Assembly: GCF_034190915.1 (NCBI RefSeq)
Contig: NW_026947484.1
Coordinates: 210,750,657 to 210,814,656, forward strand
Reading direction: 5' to 3'
From: Cavia porcellus
Lineage: Eukaryota > Chordata > Mammalia > Rodentia > Caviidae
Length of the DNA: 64,000 bases
Below the pieces are notes generated by a model. The model was given only the letters and a program-made list of their open reading frames with translations. It was not told the DNA's origin and made no database searches. The translations under genes were made by a program, and so were the position numbers. Positions 1-11,984 of this stretch are shown one piece after another (the stretch's first letter is position 1; the number at the start of each line of letters is the position of its first letter).

Positions 1-720
1 CAGGAATGTGTTTTCAACCCACCCCACTCCGGCACCCTCAAGTTCAAACGCCAAGTCCGGGAATGTCACGCTGCCCAAGCGTTGGCCAAGGGTGCCCGCG
101 GCCTGGCCGCTCGCCCCGGAGACCCGGAGCGGGGTCCGCCACAGGGCGCGCGTCCCGGCGGGGTGCGGGGAGGGAGGTGCGGGCCCCGGGCGCGGGGCGC
201 AGAGCCGACGGGGCGGGGTGGGGGGTGGGATCCGGCTGGAGACCGGGGGGGGGGGGGGGGGAGCGGGTCCACGGATCCAGGTCCTGGCCCGCGCCCGCGG
301 GACCCTGGGCGCTTCTCCCCAGGCGCGCGGGAGTTTTCTCTCCGTGGACCCGGAGCCAGGGGAGGCCCGGGACGCAGCCCAGAGCCCGAGGATGCGAGCC
401 CCGGGTCCGCGCCACCCCCCGCCCGCCGGCTCTCCCGGGGACCCAGGGTGACCCCGGTCTGCACAGGGGCTCCCCGCGCTCCCCATCTTGTCCCCTGGGG
501 CTGGTCACTCACGGGCAGTGCGGATGGAGCTCCGACTGGCGTCCACACCCGGAGAAGGAGGGCACGGGAGGAGGAGGGCAGGGGCGGAGGGGGCAGGGGA
601 GCAGGAGGGGTGGCCAGCGAGCTCCTCTCGCCCCGCCCCGGCCCGGCCCGGCCCCCGCCCTCGCCTCTCCCGCCCGAGTTCCCGAAGTTCTAGTGTCTGA
701 CTCCTCTTCGCTGCCTCCTG
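1..720. promoter_or_regulatory. CpG island, possible STON1 promoter
   Basis: The first ~700 bases are very rich in G+C and in CpG dinucleotides, unlike the rest of the window. They include GC-box-like ccccgccc motifs near 630-660 and a G-run at about 246-261. In mammals PPP1R21 is followed on the same strand by STON1 (stonin-1). The PPP1R21 3' end lies about 10 kb away and points toward this island, so a minus-strand STON1 promoter is the simplest reading. No STON1 coding sequence is visible and the first exon is expected to be non-coding. The long GC-rich reading frames here show no protein-like composition and are treated as chance. Confidence 0.55.
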
Positions 721-2560
721 CGCACCCCTTACCCCCCAATATCCGGTCCCCCAAAAAGAAGAGTGAGCTCTTTCCTGCAAAATCTCCTCTTTTCCCTGTC
801 CGCAGGGTAAGACAAAGGCAACCCAGGACCTCAGTTTCCCCAGGCAAAACCAGTGCATGGGACATTTGAGTGAAGACGGGGTGGAGTTGGTGGCGCAAAA
901 GGTGGATGCTGCTCCCGCCCGCCACTCTGTGCGCCTGGAGTGTGCAGATCACAGGAGTAAGGGGCAGGAAGAGGACACCCCGCTCCTGCGCCCGGGGCTT
1001 CAGGCTGACGAACTGGACGGCTGGGAGAGCGAGTGTTTGGATGGGAGAGTGGGGCCGGGAAGGAAGCAGAAAAAAGGAAATGCAGGAGGGTTCTTAAGCA
1101 AAGGAGTATTGTGCCCCAAGCAGCATCCCATCGCTTTTGTATCCCAGGGTCTGGCATACAGGTAACACCGAGTAAGTCCCTGTGGGCCCAGAGAAGCAGT
1201 GGTTCATGGGACCCCTGGGAAGAAAGGCGAGGCACCCAGACTGCTCTGAGTTCCTTTGCTCCACCAGCTATGTGATTCTCTTTCAAGCGTGGTCTTGCTT
1301 TTGCCCTTGGAGTGTCTGGTGACGTGAGAGAGTTACGCAGGTCCCCTCGTAAACAACCGCCAGTGCTAAGAACCTGAGACCTGGGCTCTGAGGGAGGAAA
1401 CGCGGAGGTCCAGAAGGGAAGGGAGGCCAGAGTCACACTGTGGGGACCTGTTTAGGACACTTTAATTGTCAGATAAGGTTTCTAAAGTTGTGTATGTATG
1501 TGGGGTATCCTCAGCACCCCATCCCCTCCAGCACCTTCCCAGTCATGGTGGAGGCTTGAGGAAAGCCAAGGGACAGTTTAAACATTGGGAAGTCGACTGG
1601 TAACTTTCCAGAGACTGAAGTCAGGCAGGTTCTGCCCCCTGAAATCACGGGTTCAACCTCCTGATCGACAGCAGGGAGAGGTGGAAAGCATCTAGAGCAG
1701 AGGGGGCAGTAGAGGGAAGAAAGAAAGAGAAGGAGCAACTATTGTCACTGCACCTTGACCTGCTCCCTCCTGCTGAGCCTCCCGTGTCCATGTCCCGTGC
1801 GCAACCCACCTTTTACACTGGGCCATCCAGCGAGGCCAGCCCATCTCAGAAAACACCACCGCTAACTCTTGCAGGAAATAGCACCATGCTGGAAAAAGTC
1901 TTTATCCTTGTACTTAAACACAGGTCTGAGTGGCCTTCATTAATGTCATCTTTGATATAAGCAGTATGGCCTTAATTCCTGGGTAGCCCACCTGGTGAAG
2001 TAAATTTCTCTTGGAAACTTTGACACTTCTGCAAAGCCAAGAAGCCAACTCTAAAGACTGCACTTGCTTGGGAAACATTTTGTGTTAGCAAAGGTCTGGT
2101 CTTCCTTTCTGTCTCAGCCTAGCCCCAAAGGTTACCATGATGTGGACTTCTTCCTTGTAACGCCAACATGAGTTTCCAGCCCCACATATCAAACCCGATG
2201 GTAAACACCGTAGTAGCCTGGGCTCTGTAGATATGCCATCCAAACCATCCACCTCCAGCTGTGACCTCATTTTACTCCAGCCCCACTCTTTTCCCTGCTC
2301 TACAATAGGGAGACCCTTAGAGCATTTCATTCTGCTTCTCATTAACAGGTTCACTTTTCCTGGCAGGCTTTTTTGCAGTTGTTTTGTTTTGACGTGCCAA
2401 ACCTTGGTGTTTTATTAGCAATATTAGCACCTACTGATCTACTGTTCATCCTGCTGATTAAAGACCTACATGGCTGAGTGAGGGAGTTTCCTCATCCTCC
2501 ACCTCTCAGCAGGTTTTCTTGAAAATCCAAGGAACCAGTGAGAGGCAGTGCGGTTCCCCC
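720..2560. other. Intergenic, nothing recognised
   Basis: Sequence of ordinary mammalian composition between the CpG island and the SINE next to the RTCB pseudogene. Short reading frames occur on both strands but none resembles a known protein or is bounded by convincing splice sites. Confidence 0.5.
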
Positions 2561-2564
2561 CTCC

Positions 2565-2650
2565 ACTTATTTTGGTATTAGGGATCCAACTCATGACCTT
2601 ATGCTTGCCAGGCAGGTGCTTATGCTGCTGAGCTAAATCTCCATCCAGTG
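2565..2650 (-). repeat. ID-like tRNA-derived SINE
   Basis: Reverse-orientation copy: the plus strand reads ttttggtattagggatcc, then a gcaggtgcttatgct core, then gagctaaatc, which is the inverted A-box/B-box arrangement of this window's tRNA-like SINE. It abuts the low-coordinate (3') side of the RTCB pseudogene. It is diverged. Confidence 0.75.
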
Positions 2651-2807
2651 CAGCTCCTTTTAGATGATGGTTTTCTCACCGAGATGCAGGGAGCCAGTCA
2701 GCATGGGCAGCCACAGCCACACACTCTGGAGCTCTGGGGTCAGTGGTGTCAAGAGTCTCTCAATCTGTGCCCACCTGAGGCCAGGGGATCCAGTGGCCTG
2801 GCACCCT

Positions 2808-4294
2808 TACCTTTGATGACAGAGGTTGGCCTCAGTTTAATGGCTTTCTTGATGATTGCAGTGTCATGAAAGGTGTTCATCATGTCAGTCACGTTCTTCT
2901 AGGACTCAAGAGCCTCTTCCATAGCTATTTTGGGTGAGGCCTCCAGGATTGCAGTTCCCATATCTGCCGATTTGGTTAGATCAATTGGAAATCTAAATTA
3001 TGTGCAGATTTTGCTCTGGACAATGCACCATGACAGCTGGTTCCAATGTCCTCAGTCACGCCTTGTTCAGTGCCTATGAGAATATAACTTAAGGTTTCCA
3101 TGGTGCCACCAACAAGCCCTGGCTGTCCAGTGAGCTGGTAGTCCACAGCAATAAGCAGATGGCGAGGAGGGAAGGGGCACCAGCACCGTTCACTCCTTCC
3201 CATCTACCAGGTGCTGCTTACTTTGGCAGTGTTGTGGAGATGTCACAAATCACACACAGGCCCAGGTCATCTGGAGTTGTGTAGCAGACCTTGGCCAAAG
3301 CCTTGTGGGTTAGGAAGGGCCTGGGTGACTGGTTGACGTAGGCATAGTTACCAGCAGCCCCATTCCTTTTGGGTAGACCTGGCCCTCTGGGATAGGGATC
3401 CAAGCACAAGCCAACTGTTGATGATTGACCATGGTTTTGTCTCTCTTCATGACCTTCTCCACAGCCACCAGTGCATCTGTGGCCATCTGGTGGCCCAGAC
3501 CCTGGCTGCCACTGTGCGTCATCATACACCTGCCCATTGTGGTTGACACCCATCTTTAGCATACTGAAGATCTCATCTACACCCTGGATTTCTGCACCCT
3601 AGGTCCCCAGCTGAGGAAGGCCTCTCTTTTTTGGCCCTCACTGAGACCTTATTGGGGTTGGCCTGCAGCATCCTTCTGTGCTATTCACAGTGCTCCTTGT
3701 CCTGCATCCAGGCAGAGCCTTCTCTCAGGGGCCAGTCCACACCCATCTGCAAGGCTTCCTCTGGGTCCCTGGCATTTATCAGGATAACCCCTTTGGACAT
3801 CACTGTCACCCTCCCAGTCCCCTACCCCTATCCCCCGTGCTCACCCCCCCCCCCAATAGGAATGTGGTCAAACATTGCTTGGGCCCATTGTTCTTCGCAG
3901 GCTGGACATTGCTTTTATCCAATTTGATTCTCAGCAGGTGGACACCACAGCTGCTGTCAAATCCTACACCAAATGAGATACCACTGCTTCCAGGTCATTC
4001 ATATCAAAGCCTGCCATATTCCCAATAGCAAATCCATAGCCTGAGTGAAGATCAGAGAGCACAGTGGACCAATGAACAATTCTAGACAGGGCTGCCATGT
4101 TGCCAGTCTCTTCATGGAAGCACCAACACCACCTCATTGACAGGCATCCCTTAACTCCCCAAACATTTTCTCTAGAGCATCATTCACATAGAAATTGCCT
4201 TCAACCTGCATATTAAGCACAAAGCCCTTGATCCTCCAGCAGTTACCGTTGATCTTCCAGGATCTGCAGCTCATTGTTGTAGGTACAGCTCACG
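2808..4294 (-). pseudogene. RTCB: RTCB processed pseudogene
   Basis: Intronless, minus-strand, full-length but decayed copy of RTCB, the 505-aa catalytic subunit of the metazoan tRNA-splicing ligase complex. Readable blocks in order are [10 protein letters not shown] near 4285 (family SYNDELQFLE), [12 protein letters not shown] near 4025, [11 protein letters not shown] near 3510, [14 protein letters not shown] near 3470, [12 protein letters not shown] near 3150 and KKAIKLRP near 2840. The start codon has become GTG (about 4292). There are in-frame stops and several frameshifts. After the guanylylated histidine the family motif CHGAGRALSRA is shortened to CHGALSRA. Sequence up to about 4450 may be retained 5' UTR. 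No poly(A) tail is clear. Absence of introns indicates L1-mediated retroposition of the mRNA, and the breaks show it cannot encode the ligase. The minus-strand peptides in this interval are remnants of this gene, not new proteins. Confidence 0.93.
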
Positions 4295-4499
4295 GTGGCA
4301 AATAACAGAGTGCCTGGTCCACTGTGAAGGAGAGCAGCCACATTGCCAGCATCCCAGGGCACTTTCCCTGGCTGCCTTTTTGTGGAAATATTTACGAATC
4401 CCTCAAAGTATCTGTAAATAGGGTCTGGTAGATTAATTTGGAATTCTTCAAAATTCAAGTTTGCACGGTCTTCTCAGGTCAATTAATATGGCTTTAAAA

Positions 4500-6540
4500 T
4501 GAAGGACTGGCTCGGTGCAGAGTGACTGATGAGAACCTTCCTCTCTAAAAACAGCATGGGAAGTGCTTTTAGGAAAACTGTAAAGAAACTTTTCCCCATT
4601 GGAGGTCTTCATCAACAGTTCACATCAAATAGAAAAAAATTACCATTTTAGGTTCACGATGCGTTCTGACTGACCTCTGAAGAGTAATGCCCTAAATAAC
4701 GCTAGCTAAGAGGAAACACAGATATGCTTTGGGTAAGAATTTCCAGGGATAAATGAAAACGCCTATCTTCACTGGGAGTGCCAGTCACAACTGAGGATAT
4801 TTAAGCAGACGATCACTTAGTGATTTCAGAATGGCCCCAAATGGCCTGTCCTTTATCCTGAAGATAGGATACTCCTGGGTATGGCTGGAGCTACAGTGAC
4901 TCTAATTATAGTTGGTGCTTTGGCTAAATTCCTAGGGTGTATCTGATTAGCATGTATTAGGTACCTGCTGTGTACCAGACATTCTGCTAGGCACAGGCAA
5001 GTATAAGCCACGCTCCTGCTCACAGCATCTGTAACTGTTTAGGGAAGAGACATACATGAAAATAACTATATGTAACTTGTTGACAGTCTAGCACAAATTC
5101 AAGAAACTTGGGAAGCTGAGGATGGAAGAGTATTCTTCAGCACTTGAGAAGGATGTAAGTGAACATTTTGTTAACTGAACTGTACTGTTTCTATTCTTGA
5201 ACCTGGAAGATATCACCACTAGGCTATTCCACAACTCCTTGGTGTTTAAGGGAACCGTGGTGTTCAGTTAGGAATAATTAAAGTCCCTGGTAAAACAGAC
5301 ACTGAGTCTCTAGTCCAGGAGGCCCTTCCATGCCTGCAAAGGGAAAAGCAGCCTCCAGCACCTCCCAACCTAAACTCAATTCTCTTCTTCTCCCTGTGAA
5401 AAGTTGTTCTAATGCTCTCTAACGTTTCCTTTAAAGATTTGGAAGAGCCATAATGATTTTCCTGCTTTTATGCTTTGAGTGCCAATTAATTTCCTAATTT
5501 GGACTTAATTACTAAACTGCTTAAAAATTTAAGGCAAAGAGGCGAGCACTTACTGACAAGCTGCCCTGCATCACCATGGTATCTGAAGACACGGCTCCCA
5601 GCCAGGGACAGAAACTTCCTTTTCAAACACAGAACAAAATATTCCCTGCCAGGGAGGTTCTCCGAGATGTTTTCCTAGCCATCATGACTAACTATGCTCT
5701 CTTCAGTTGTTAACAAGTTGTGGAGGAATCTGAAGCCCTAAAGAATGAAAAGCAAATTCCAGCATTAATGCTGCCTAAAACAAAAATCTAAAACTCATAC
5801 TTTTCTAAGGATTTTTATCATAAAGGCTTTATCTCAGTGGAGAAAGCCTTTTGTTCTGACGCATTTGGTGACTTTAAGTTGTTTCACACTTTTGTTTACA
5901 GTGGTGTAGGTTTGGGATTTTTAAAAATTGTATATGAAATTGAAATTACCTGCGTTAATTTTTAAAATTATGCTAGCAAATAATAGATAAATGGAAACTG
6001 GAAGATGATCTGTCACAAATGGGAATGGGACCAAAGGATAGGGTGATGAGGAAAAGAGGAGACAGAAAAAGAGTGAAGATGTGTCATGTTCATGTCCGAT
6101 CTACCCAAAATGAATGCATTAATTACTCACCACAAACAATAAACATGTACTAAAAAAATTATGCTACTTATCTGAGAGTTTCTTACCATGTTACCAAAAG
6201 CAATGGAGAAGCCAGTTTCGTCAGCGTGGAGGAGTGAGCAGCACCGCGTGTACCAGCTGAGTGGCGGGTGACACTGACACGAGGCTGGACAAGACACAGT
6301 GGCAGTCACGGTGTGGAGCCGTGCTCAAGGCCCTGCTGTGGACCAGTGTGTGTGATGCCCCGGGAGCGGGGCAGCAGGAAATCCACTGCCCCTGCCCTTC
6401 TGAGGAGTCTTTTCTTATTTGGAATTCCTCATCACACACTCCCAATTTTTATTAAAATTTATTTTATAGATGCATGAAGTAAGGGCAAGAATAAACAAAC
6501 CTGTTAAAATAGTCAAACCTCAAGGAGAGACAGGAACTGC
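4500..6540. other. Intergenic, no recognised element
   Basis: A+T-moderate unique-looking sequence. About 4950-5080 has a faint ancient-repeat look (tattaggtacctgctgtgta resembles the 3' half of MIR), too weak to call. No exons or RNA genes seen. Confidence 0.4.
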
Positions 6541-6639
6541 ACATTTATTCACTTTGCAGTAGTAAGGACTGAACCCACAACCTTCACACTGAGCCAGTGT
6601 CCCCAGCCCCTTACACATCCATAAGGTTTTTTTGAGACT

Positions 6640-6738
6640 GAGTCTCTAAGTTACCCAGGCTGGACTCAAATTTTCAATCTTCCTGCCTCATCCTCTCAAA
6701 GTGATGGCATTATAGGTTTGCACCACCACATCTGGTGA
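6640..6738 (-). repeat. B1-like SINE, antisense, diverged
   Basis: Plus strand reads gagactgagtctctaagtta, then cccaggctggactcaaa, ttcctgcctca, and ends with caccaccacatctgg, the inverted order of a 7SL-derived B1 monomer. Heavily mutated. A diverged ID-like fragment (actgaacccacaacc ... ccccagcccc, 6550-6608) lies just before it. Confidence 0.65.
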
Positions 6739-7194
6739 AGACGTGAACTTCTGACACTTTCCCAAATTTTCAACAATGAGCATGTGCTATGTAATCAAGA
6801 AAGAGTGGGAAATATCATTCAATCAGTTCTGAAAATCCCATCTTTGGAGAGCAACACATAATTAATTACCAGCACTTTCTTTGGTTTTGGCTTTTCTCTA
6901 TGTAAGCTTTAGCCAACTATCTGAGTCCCTATGCTCTGTTTACCTTGAGAATTTTTCTCATTTTTGATTCTCTGTGTCACAAGGAGTCTAGACAGGGGAG
7001 TTAATTTCTTTTCTTTTTTTGAGAGGAGGATGCAAAGGCAAGTAGGGGGACAGGGGAGTGACTGGAAAGGGTTGTGGGCAAGAGGATGACAGTGAGAGAT
7101 ACTTCATACCTAAGAAAAGAGATCCCAAGACAGCAGCGGGGCTGCCAGCCCAGAGAGCAACCAAGACATTCTGGAGCAGCCAGAAACCATTTCC

Positions 7195-7322
7195 TTTTCC
7201 TTTTTGAGGCAAGGTCTCACTACGTTGCCCAGGCTGGCCTCAAATGCCTAGATTCCAAGTCCTGCCGCATCGGCCACCTGAGAGGCTGGGATTTCAGGCA
7301 CGTGCCACAAGTTTGGCTTGAG
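7195..7322 (-). repeat. B1-like SINE, antisense
   Basis: Contains ttgaggcaaggtctcacta, gcccaggctggcctcaaa and ggctgggatttcaggca, typical of an antisense B1. Confidence 0.75.
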
Positions 7323-8010
7323 ACTTGTGAAGCTGGCTGAACACCCAACTGAACTGGCCACACGTAACGGTTACATACATGGGGGAGAACTGAGAAACAA
7401 ATTAGTGATGAGTATCACAGAAAAAAGTAAACAAAGTTTTGGTAAAAGATAAACTCCAGGAAAAAGGGAGAACAATACAGGAAAGGAAAAGTAACCATCT
7501 ACCACATGATTTATTTACCACTAGCACTTGAATGGTCATAATGAAGTTACACTGAACAGTGACCTAGTCAAGATGCTCCTCTAACTAGCTTAGACAGGTA
7601 TTTATGTGTATACGAGTGATGGGAACAGGAAGCCATATAAAACAGGCAAATCTCCGTCTTCTAATTGCACAGTTTATTGTGCCTCCAAGTAAAAGCACAA
7701 GAGTTGTATTATTTGGAAACACAGATACCAAAGCAGTATGCAAAGGTGATTTTCTCTGGAGACCATGAAGGAACAGGGGACTGTTTTTTGTTTTGCCTTA
7801 TTTTTATTCCTAGTAATAAATATTTTAGAACAGCCTGACTCAAACTAAATTCCTAACTTTGATAACAAATACAGATATTTGGGTGAAAAACACCAGCCTC
7901 CACGTATGACTGCTTACTGGTCCGCATCAGCACAGGGCATGAGAGTTTGCACTGTGTGCTTGGTACGCCCTGCACAGCCTCAGTGCAGGGCCATGGGCCA
8001 GCAGGGCACA

Positions 8011-8034
8011 CGTGTGTGTGTGTGTGTGTGTGCG
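8011..8034 (+). repeat. (TG)n microsatellite
   Basis: About eleven uninterrupted TG dinucleotides after gggcacac, ending in tgcgcaca. Intergenic. Confidence 0.95.
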
Positions 8035-8624
8035 CACAGACACATGCTTATGTGGGCGAGCCTGATGAAGGCTGACTTGGGAAAGACAGGTTTAGGACTT
8101 AGAACTTACCCCTTGCAAAGGCACGCAGAACTGAAGTACTCACAGATGAAATAATCCACTGTCCAGGAACTGCCTTAATATATGCCAGGAAAAAAAGCAC
8201 GTGGGAAAAAGATAAAAGAAGACAGAATGTTCGGGAGCAGTGGCTGAGGCACAGGGCTGGTACTAATCACTCCACTGTTCTGCATGTTAGAACATTCCCG
8301 AAGTATGAGACAACAACAGAAGAAGAAAGGGACAGCAGCATGGCAAAAATATATCAAATTCAAAGTTTGGTGATCGGAAAGGTTCATGCAACAGAAGATG
8401 TAAGATGTAACTGAAGGTCAGGGACAATGTCAGAGGTAAACACTGCACCTTCTCAGCAGCCTGCACGTCTGGCCTAACCTTTCCCAGGGCTTTACTCAGA
8501 GGTGCTGCCTTTCCTAGTCTAGAAATGCAATGTTCCCTCAATCCTTACATCCTTCCCACCCTGCCGCTTTATTATTTTTTGCTCAGCACCCACAACTTTG
8601 TGACATATTACAAGGTATTTTAGT

Positions 8625-8710
8625 TTATTTATTTTGGTACCTGGTATCGAACTCAGGACCTTGTGCTTGCCAGGCAGGCACTGTGCCACCGAGCTAAATT
8701 CCAGGCCCTG
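8625..8710 (-). repeat. ID-like tRNA-derived SINE
   Basis: Plus strand shows ggtacctggtatcgaactca, gcttgccaggcaggcac and gagctaaattccaggccc, the reverse of the local tRNA-like SINE. Confidence 0.85.
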
Positions 8711-9214
8711 TTACAAGATATTTCATTAGCCCCCTTCCCCAAAGACAGCACAATGTGAGTAGGTATTTTTCTCTACTTTTTGTATCCCAGCCCTTGGAAT
8801 AGCATCTAGTTTGTTAATAGGTACTCGATAATACTGCTGAACAGAATATAAGGTAACAACAGATCCTGTGGGGTGGGGAGAAGACTAGAGAAAAGGAAAA
8901 AATTGGGTGAGTCAATTTGAATCTTCCAAATGGTGAGCTGCCCACGGGACCCGGGTAGGGCAGCCTCAAAGGCAGAAGGAACTCGAGTGTGGCTCAGAGG
9001 TGCAAGCGGGCAGGACTCACCGTCCATCAACACAGATGGGCCTACAGAATTTGGTACAGACACTTCAAAGGAAAGACGGCTAAAAGGAGGCCCAAGAGGA
9101 GACTGAAGAGAAATTTTCATAAAGAGGAAGAACATGAATGCAGGCAAAAGAAGCATTAGAAAAGCCAAGGGAAGAAAAGGTCCCAAAAGAAAGAGGTGTT
9201 ATAGCTGTATCCAG

Positions 9215-9530
9215 AAGCTCCTCCAAGACTTCATGTGCTCATAGCTGGGACTTTCTGGACCGGACTGGATCTAGGATGTGTGACACTGGGGTTAGGGATG
9301 TGTGGTACTTAATTAGCCCCCTAACTGGAATTCACTTGGCATAGCTCTCTGAGTGTGGAAAATGAGGCGGCCCACCTGGGATGGGCAGCACCACCCAAAA
9401 GGCTTGCAGCCCGGCGGTCAGAAGGCAAAGGGAGCTTGCTTCACTCCTGCTTCGCTGCCTTCTCTGCCTGCCCGTCATGAACTGTTTCTCCTCTGTGATG
9501 CATTCTAGAAAGCTCAGGCAAGAGTAGGCT
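9215..9530 (+). repeat. LTR fragment, MaLR-like
   Basis: Shares blocks with the LTR at 45520-45940: gatctaggatgtgtgacact, aggcttgcagcccgg and tttctcctctgtgatgc. The polyadenylation region typical of this class (gactgaaacctctac...) is missing, so this is a 3'-truncated copy. No internal retroviral coding sequence is near it. Family assignment to ERVL-MaLR is from memory. Confidence 0.5.
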
Positions 9531-9774
9531 GAAAAGGAGCCACAGGACGCGGCAATGAAGGGTAAGCCTGGCAGCGCTCACTAGAATGACTGCATTACCT
9601 TGGAGGACAAGGATCTGGATCACCTGGGGCAAGGAGCAAATGAGTGATGGTGGAGAGGGAAGTCAACCAGCATGAGCAAAGTACAGGAGGAAAACACGGC
9701 AAAGTCAGTGTTATTACCACTAATGTTTATTACTAATAAATAAACCTTTATACTAAGTATCTTTCTGGGCATTT

Positions 9775-9900
9775 ACAATATTAACCCATTAATCCTCATA
9801 AAAGTCCTAGGAGGTGGGTACTAATATCCCCCACTTCATAGATGAAGAAACTGAGGCACAGAAATGCTAAGTAACTTATTTGTAAGGATTCAAACTCAGG
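9775..9900 (-). repeat. MIR, antisense
   Basis: cttcatagatgaagaaactg followed by aggcacagaaatgctaagta matches the conserved MIR core in inverse order. Old mammal-wide SINE. Confidence 0.7.
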
Positions 9901-9959
9901 GAGTTTCACTTTTTAAAGGATGGAGTAAGTTCAGTTTGCTTGGAAGTTGGGGGAAGGAA

Positions 9960-10930
9960 TTAACAGACTGAGAAACTGAAGACAGAAATGTTTGACCTGG
10001 TGTTGGGGAGAAGGCAGCAAGGGCCCAAATCCAGGCTGGCTTCATGGCTTGGGAGGAAGAAACTCAAAGAGCAGGGCCTGCAGGCCTAGAAGAGAGGAGG
10101 CCCTGGCTGCCAAAGGGCTGTGGCCTTGCTTGTGAGGCCATGACTGAAACCTGGGGTAGAATGAACGGGAAACAGTGAAGGTGTTCCACGGGGCAATGTT
10201 GCCCCACAGGGCTGCGTCCCTCAGTTCACTGTAGGTCTGGTTCGGCGCTGTTTCTGTAACAGGTTTGGGACCTGGGTGCAGGCACCATGAGAATGGCTGG
10301 TTCTGTGGACAGAGGACAGGACCTAGCAGGGCTCAGGAAAGAGAAGGGACCTGAAGGGCTAGAAAGAGCAGGACTGACAAACTCAGCAGCCCCTAACCCA
10401 CGACCCCATACTGTCACTGCTGTGGGGGCAGCCTTAACCTCCAGAGTGCTCTCCACAGACTCAGTGGAAGCCGACTGTTGGCTTTTGTGACGAGCCAGAG
10501 GGAACCCAAAGAAAGAAGCTGGGGGGGGGAAGGTGACTGGCAACTGCCCAACAGGGAGAGAAGAAAGTGCAGGAGGGAGCTGGGGAGGGAGGCTGGGAAG
10601 CCCTCGGGCCAACTGGCCAGGCAAGCCAGTTGAGGAAGGAGCCTCTCTTTAGGGCCTTGGGGGTGGAGGCGCTGGGAGAGGTGCCCTGAGGTGTGCAATG
10701 AAATACAGTGTTTCTGGGGAGAATCCGGAGCCCACCTGCAAGGACTCAGAGTCCTTGCTTGAAATGTGGTTGTAAGCAGCTCTCCAGGAAAAACCCTAGA
10801 GCCCCACAAAGCATTAACTGTATCATTATTCTAATTTGGGGAATCCAACAAATTAAACCCAAGTCAACTGAGATTTGGTAAGAGTTGCAAAGCCTACTGT
10901 AATAAGTCTCAGTTTCCTTCATTAAATTTT
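9960..10930. other. Intergenic, nothing recognised
   Basis: Moderately GC-rich sequence, with open frames up to 132 codons on the minus strand that lack protein-like composition or similarity I can recall. It lies just downstream of the PPP1R21 poly(A) signal. Confidence 0.4.
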
Positions 10931-10960
10931 CACAGACTGAAAGTTTGATATTAGTATGAA

Positions 10961-10966
10961 TTTATT
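10961..10966 (-). promoter_or_regulatory. Candidate poly(A) signal of PPP1R21
   Basis: tttatt on the plus strand is AATAAA on the transcript strand, about 610 nt after the stop codon. It is the first canonical hexamer I see downstream of the stop, so cleavage would be expected near 10935-10950. Confidence 0.55.
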
Positions 10967-11514
10967 GACATGAATGTCCCATATTGTTCTAACACAGAGC
11001 GGGTGCTGGGGAGCTGAAGACAAAGGTAATAACCCACAGGATCTGAAGTCTGCAAGGCATGTTCCCGCTGAGGGTAGGGAGGGGAGGGAGACTGAGAACA
11101 CAAACAGATCTTTAAAAGAGAATCTGGAGACGGCTTTCAATTAGAGGAAGAAGTAGTGACAGTTTGACAATTTAAGCATTTATCCAGAAACATACATCTA
11201 TTCCATAGATAACAAATCGATTACCATATATTTGAGTTTGAAAATATACAAAATATTTGTCATACTTACATACTGAAATTAAAACCTAATTTTAAAAAGT
11301 GCACAGTAAAAACAGCGTAAGGAAACCTACAATATCCACGGTATATGTAATGTTTTCCACTGTACTGTCAACAGCAAATTCTGTATCTGCCTTACTGGTT
11401 ATAAACATTTAGATGCCTCGGGGCCACGTACAACGCTGCGTTTCCTGGGTCCGACAACAGTCCAGTTTCCCGCAGGCCACGCGCTGGGCACCGTGAGAGG
11501 GCCCTGCGGCTCAG

Positions 11515-11536
11515 GCAGCAGCAGCAGCAGCAGCAG
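11515..11536 (-). repeat. (CTG)7 in the PPP1R21 3' UTR
   Basis: Plus-strand (gca)n is CTG on the mRNA strand, about 40 nt after the stop codon. Seven uninterrupted units. Confidence 0.9.
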
Positions 11537-11573
11537 CTCTGGAAGGATCAGTCTCCAAGGAGTTTTTTGTAAA

Positions 11574-11603
11574 CTATCGACTCTTGTTCTTTTTAGAATT
11601 TCC
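11574..11603 (-). CDS. PPP1R21: PPP1R21 exon 22 (terminal)
   Basis: Encodes the last nine residues GNSKKNKSR followed by TAG (residues 772-780), identical to the human C-terminus as I recall it. Acceptor is CAG at 11604-11606, phase 0. This small basic tail sits in a separate exon 2.6 kb from exon 21. Confidence 0.95.
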   Translation of the reverse strand, partial: GNSKKNKSR

Positions 11604-11984
11604 CTGTGTAAAGAAAAATATAAACAATGAGAACAAAAACATCCAGAGAAATAGTTCACATAGTTTATAAACCAAGTTGTCCGGAGTCTGCGTTTCCCTC
11701 GGGCACCGTGGCCTCCCTCGGGGAGACAGCTCACACTTGCACTGTTACCTGCTGGCCAGGAATCACAACGCCTTGCCTTGCTTGCTGCTTCTGTAGGTCC
11801 TCTCTCCAGGGAGCTCAGGTCAGGCAACAAGGAAAGAAAAGCAGGCTACTACCTGAGATTTTGCAAAACCTTACACATTCGTCCACTTCTAGACACGCAT
11901 ATGAGGGTTCAAGAAGCTGAATAAAAATAGCTTAAAATTTTTTGATAGTTTAAAACAATACTTTTTAAATTTAAATTTTTTGAG

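Larger units (their letters stand above)
10940..11573 (-). other. PPP1R21: PPP1R21 3' UTR
   Basis: Runs from the TAG stop to the AATAAA at 10961-10966. The stop-proximal part is GC-rich and contains a CTG repeat. The distal part is A+T-rich. No SINE interrupts it. The 3' boundary is inferred from the signal only. Confidence 0.6.

Noticed and set aside
780..815. Plus-strand pyrimidine tract followed by cgcag|ggtaag, resembling a splice acceptor and donor
   Set aside because: No supporting exon, frame or partner site on the plus strand; motifs of this kind arise by chance.
6..869. Long open frames (up to 287 codons) in several frames of the GC-rich start
   Set aside because: GC-rich DNA lacks stop codons by chance. 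The products are Pro/Gly/Arg-rich with no domain, and frames overlap on both strands.
2976..3562. Minus-strand frames of 75-114 codons that look protein-like
   Set aside because: They are frameshifted pieces of the RTCB pseudogene, not separate genes.
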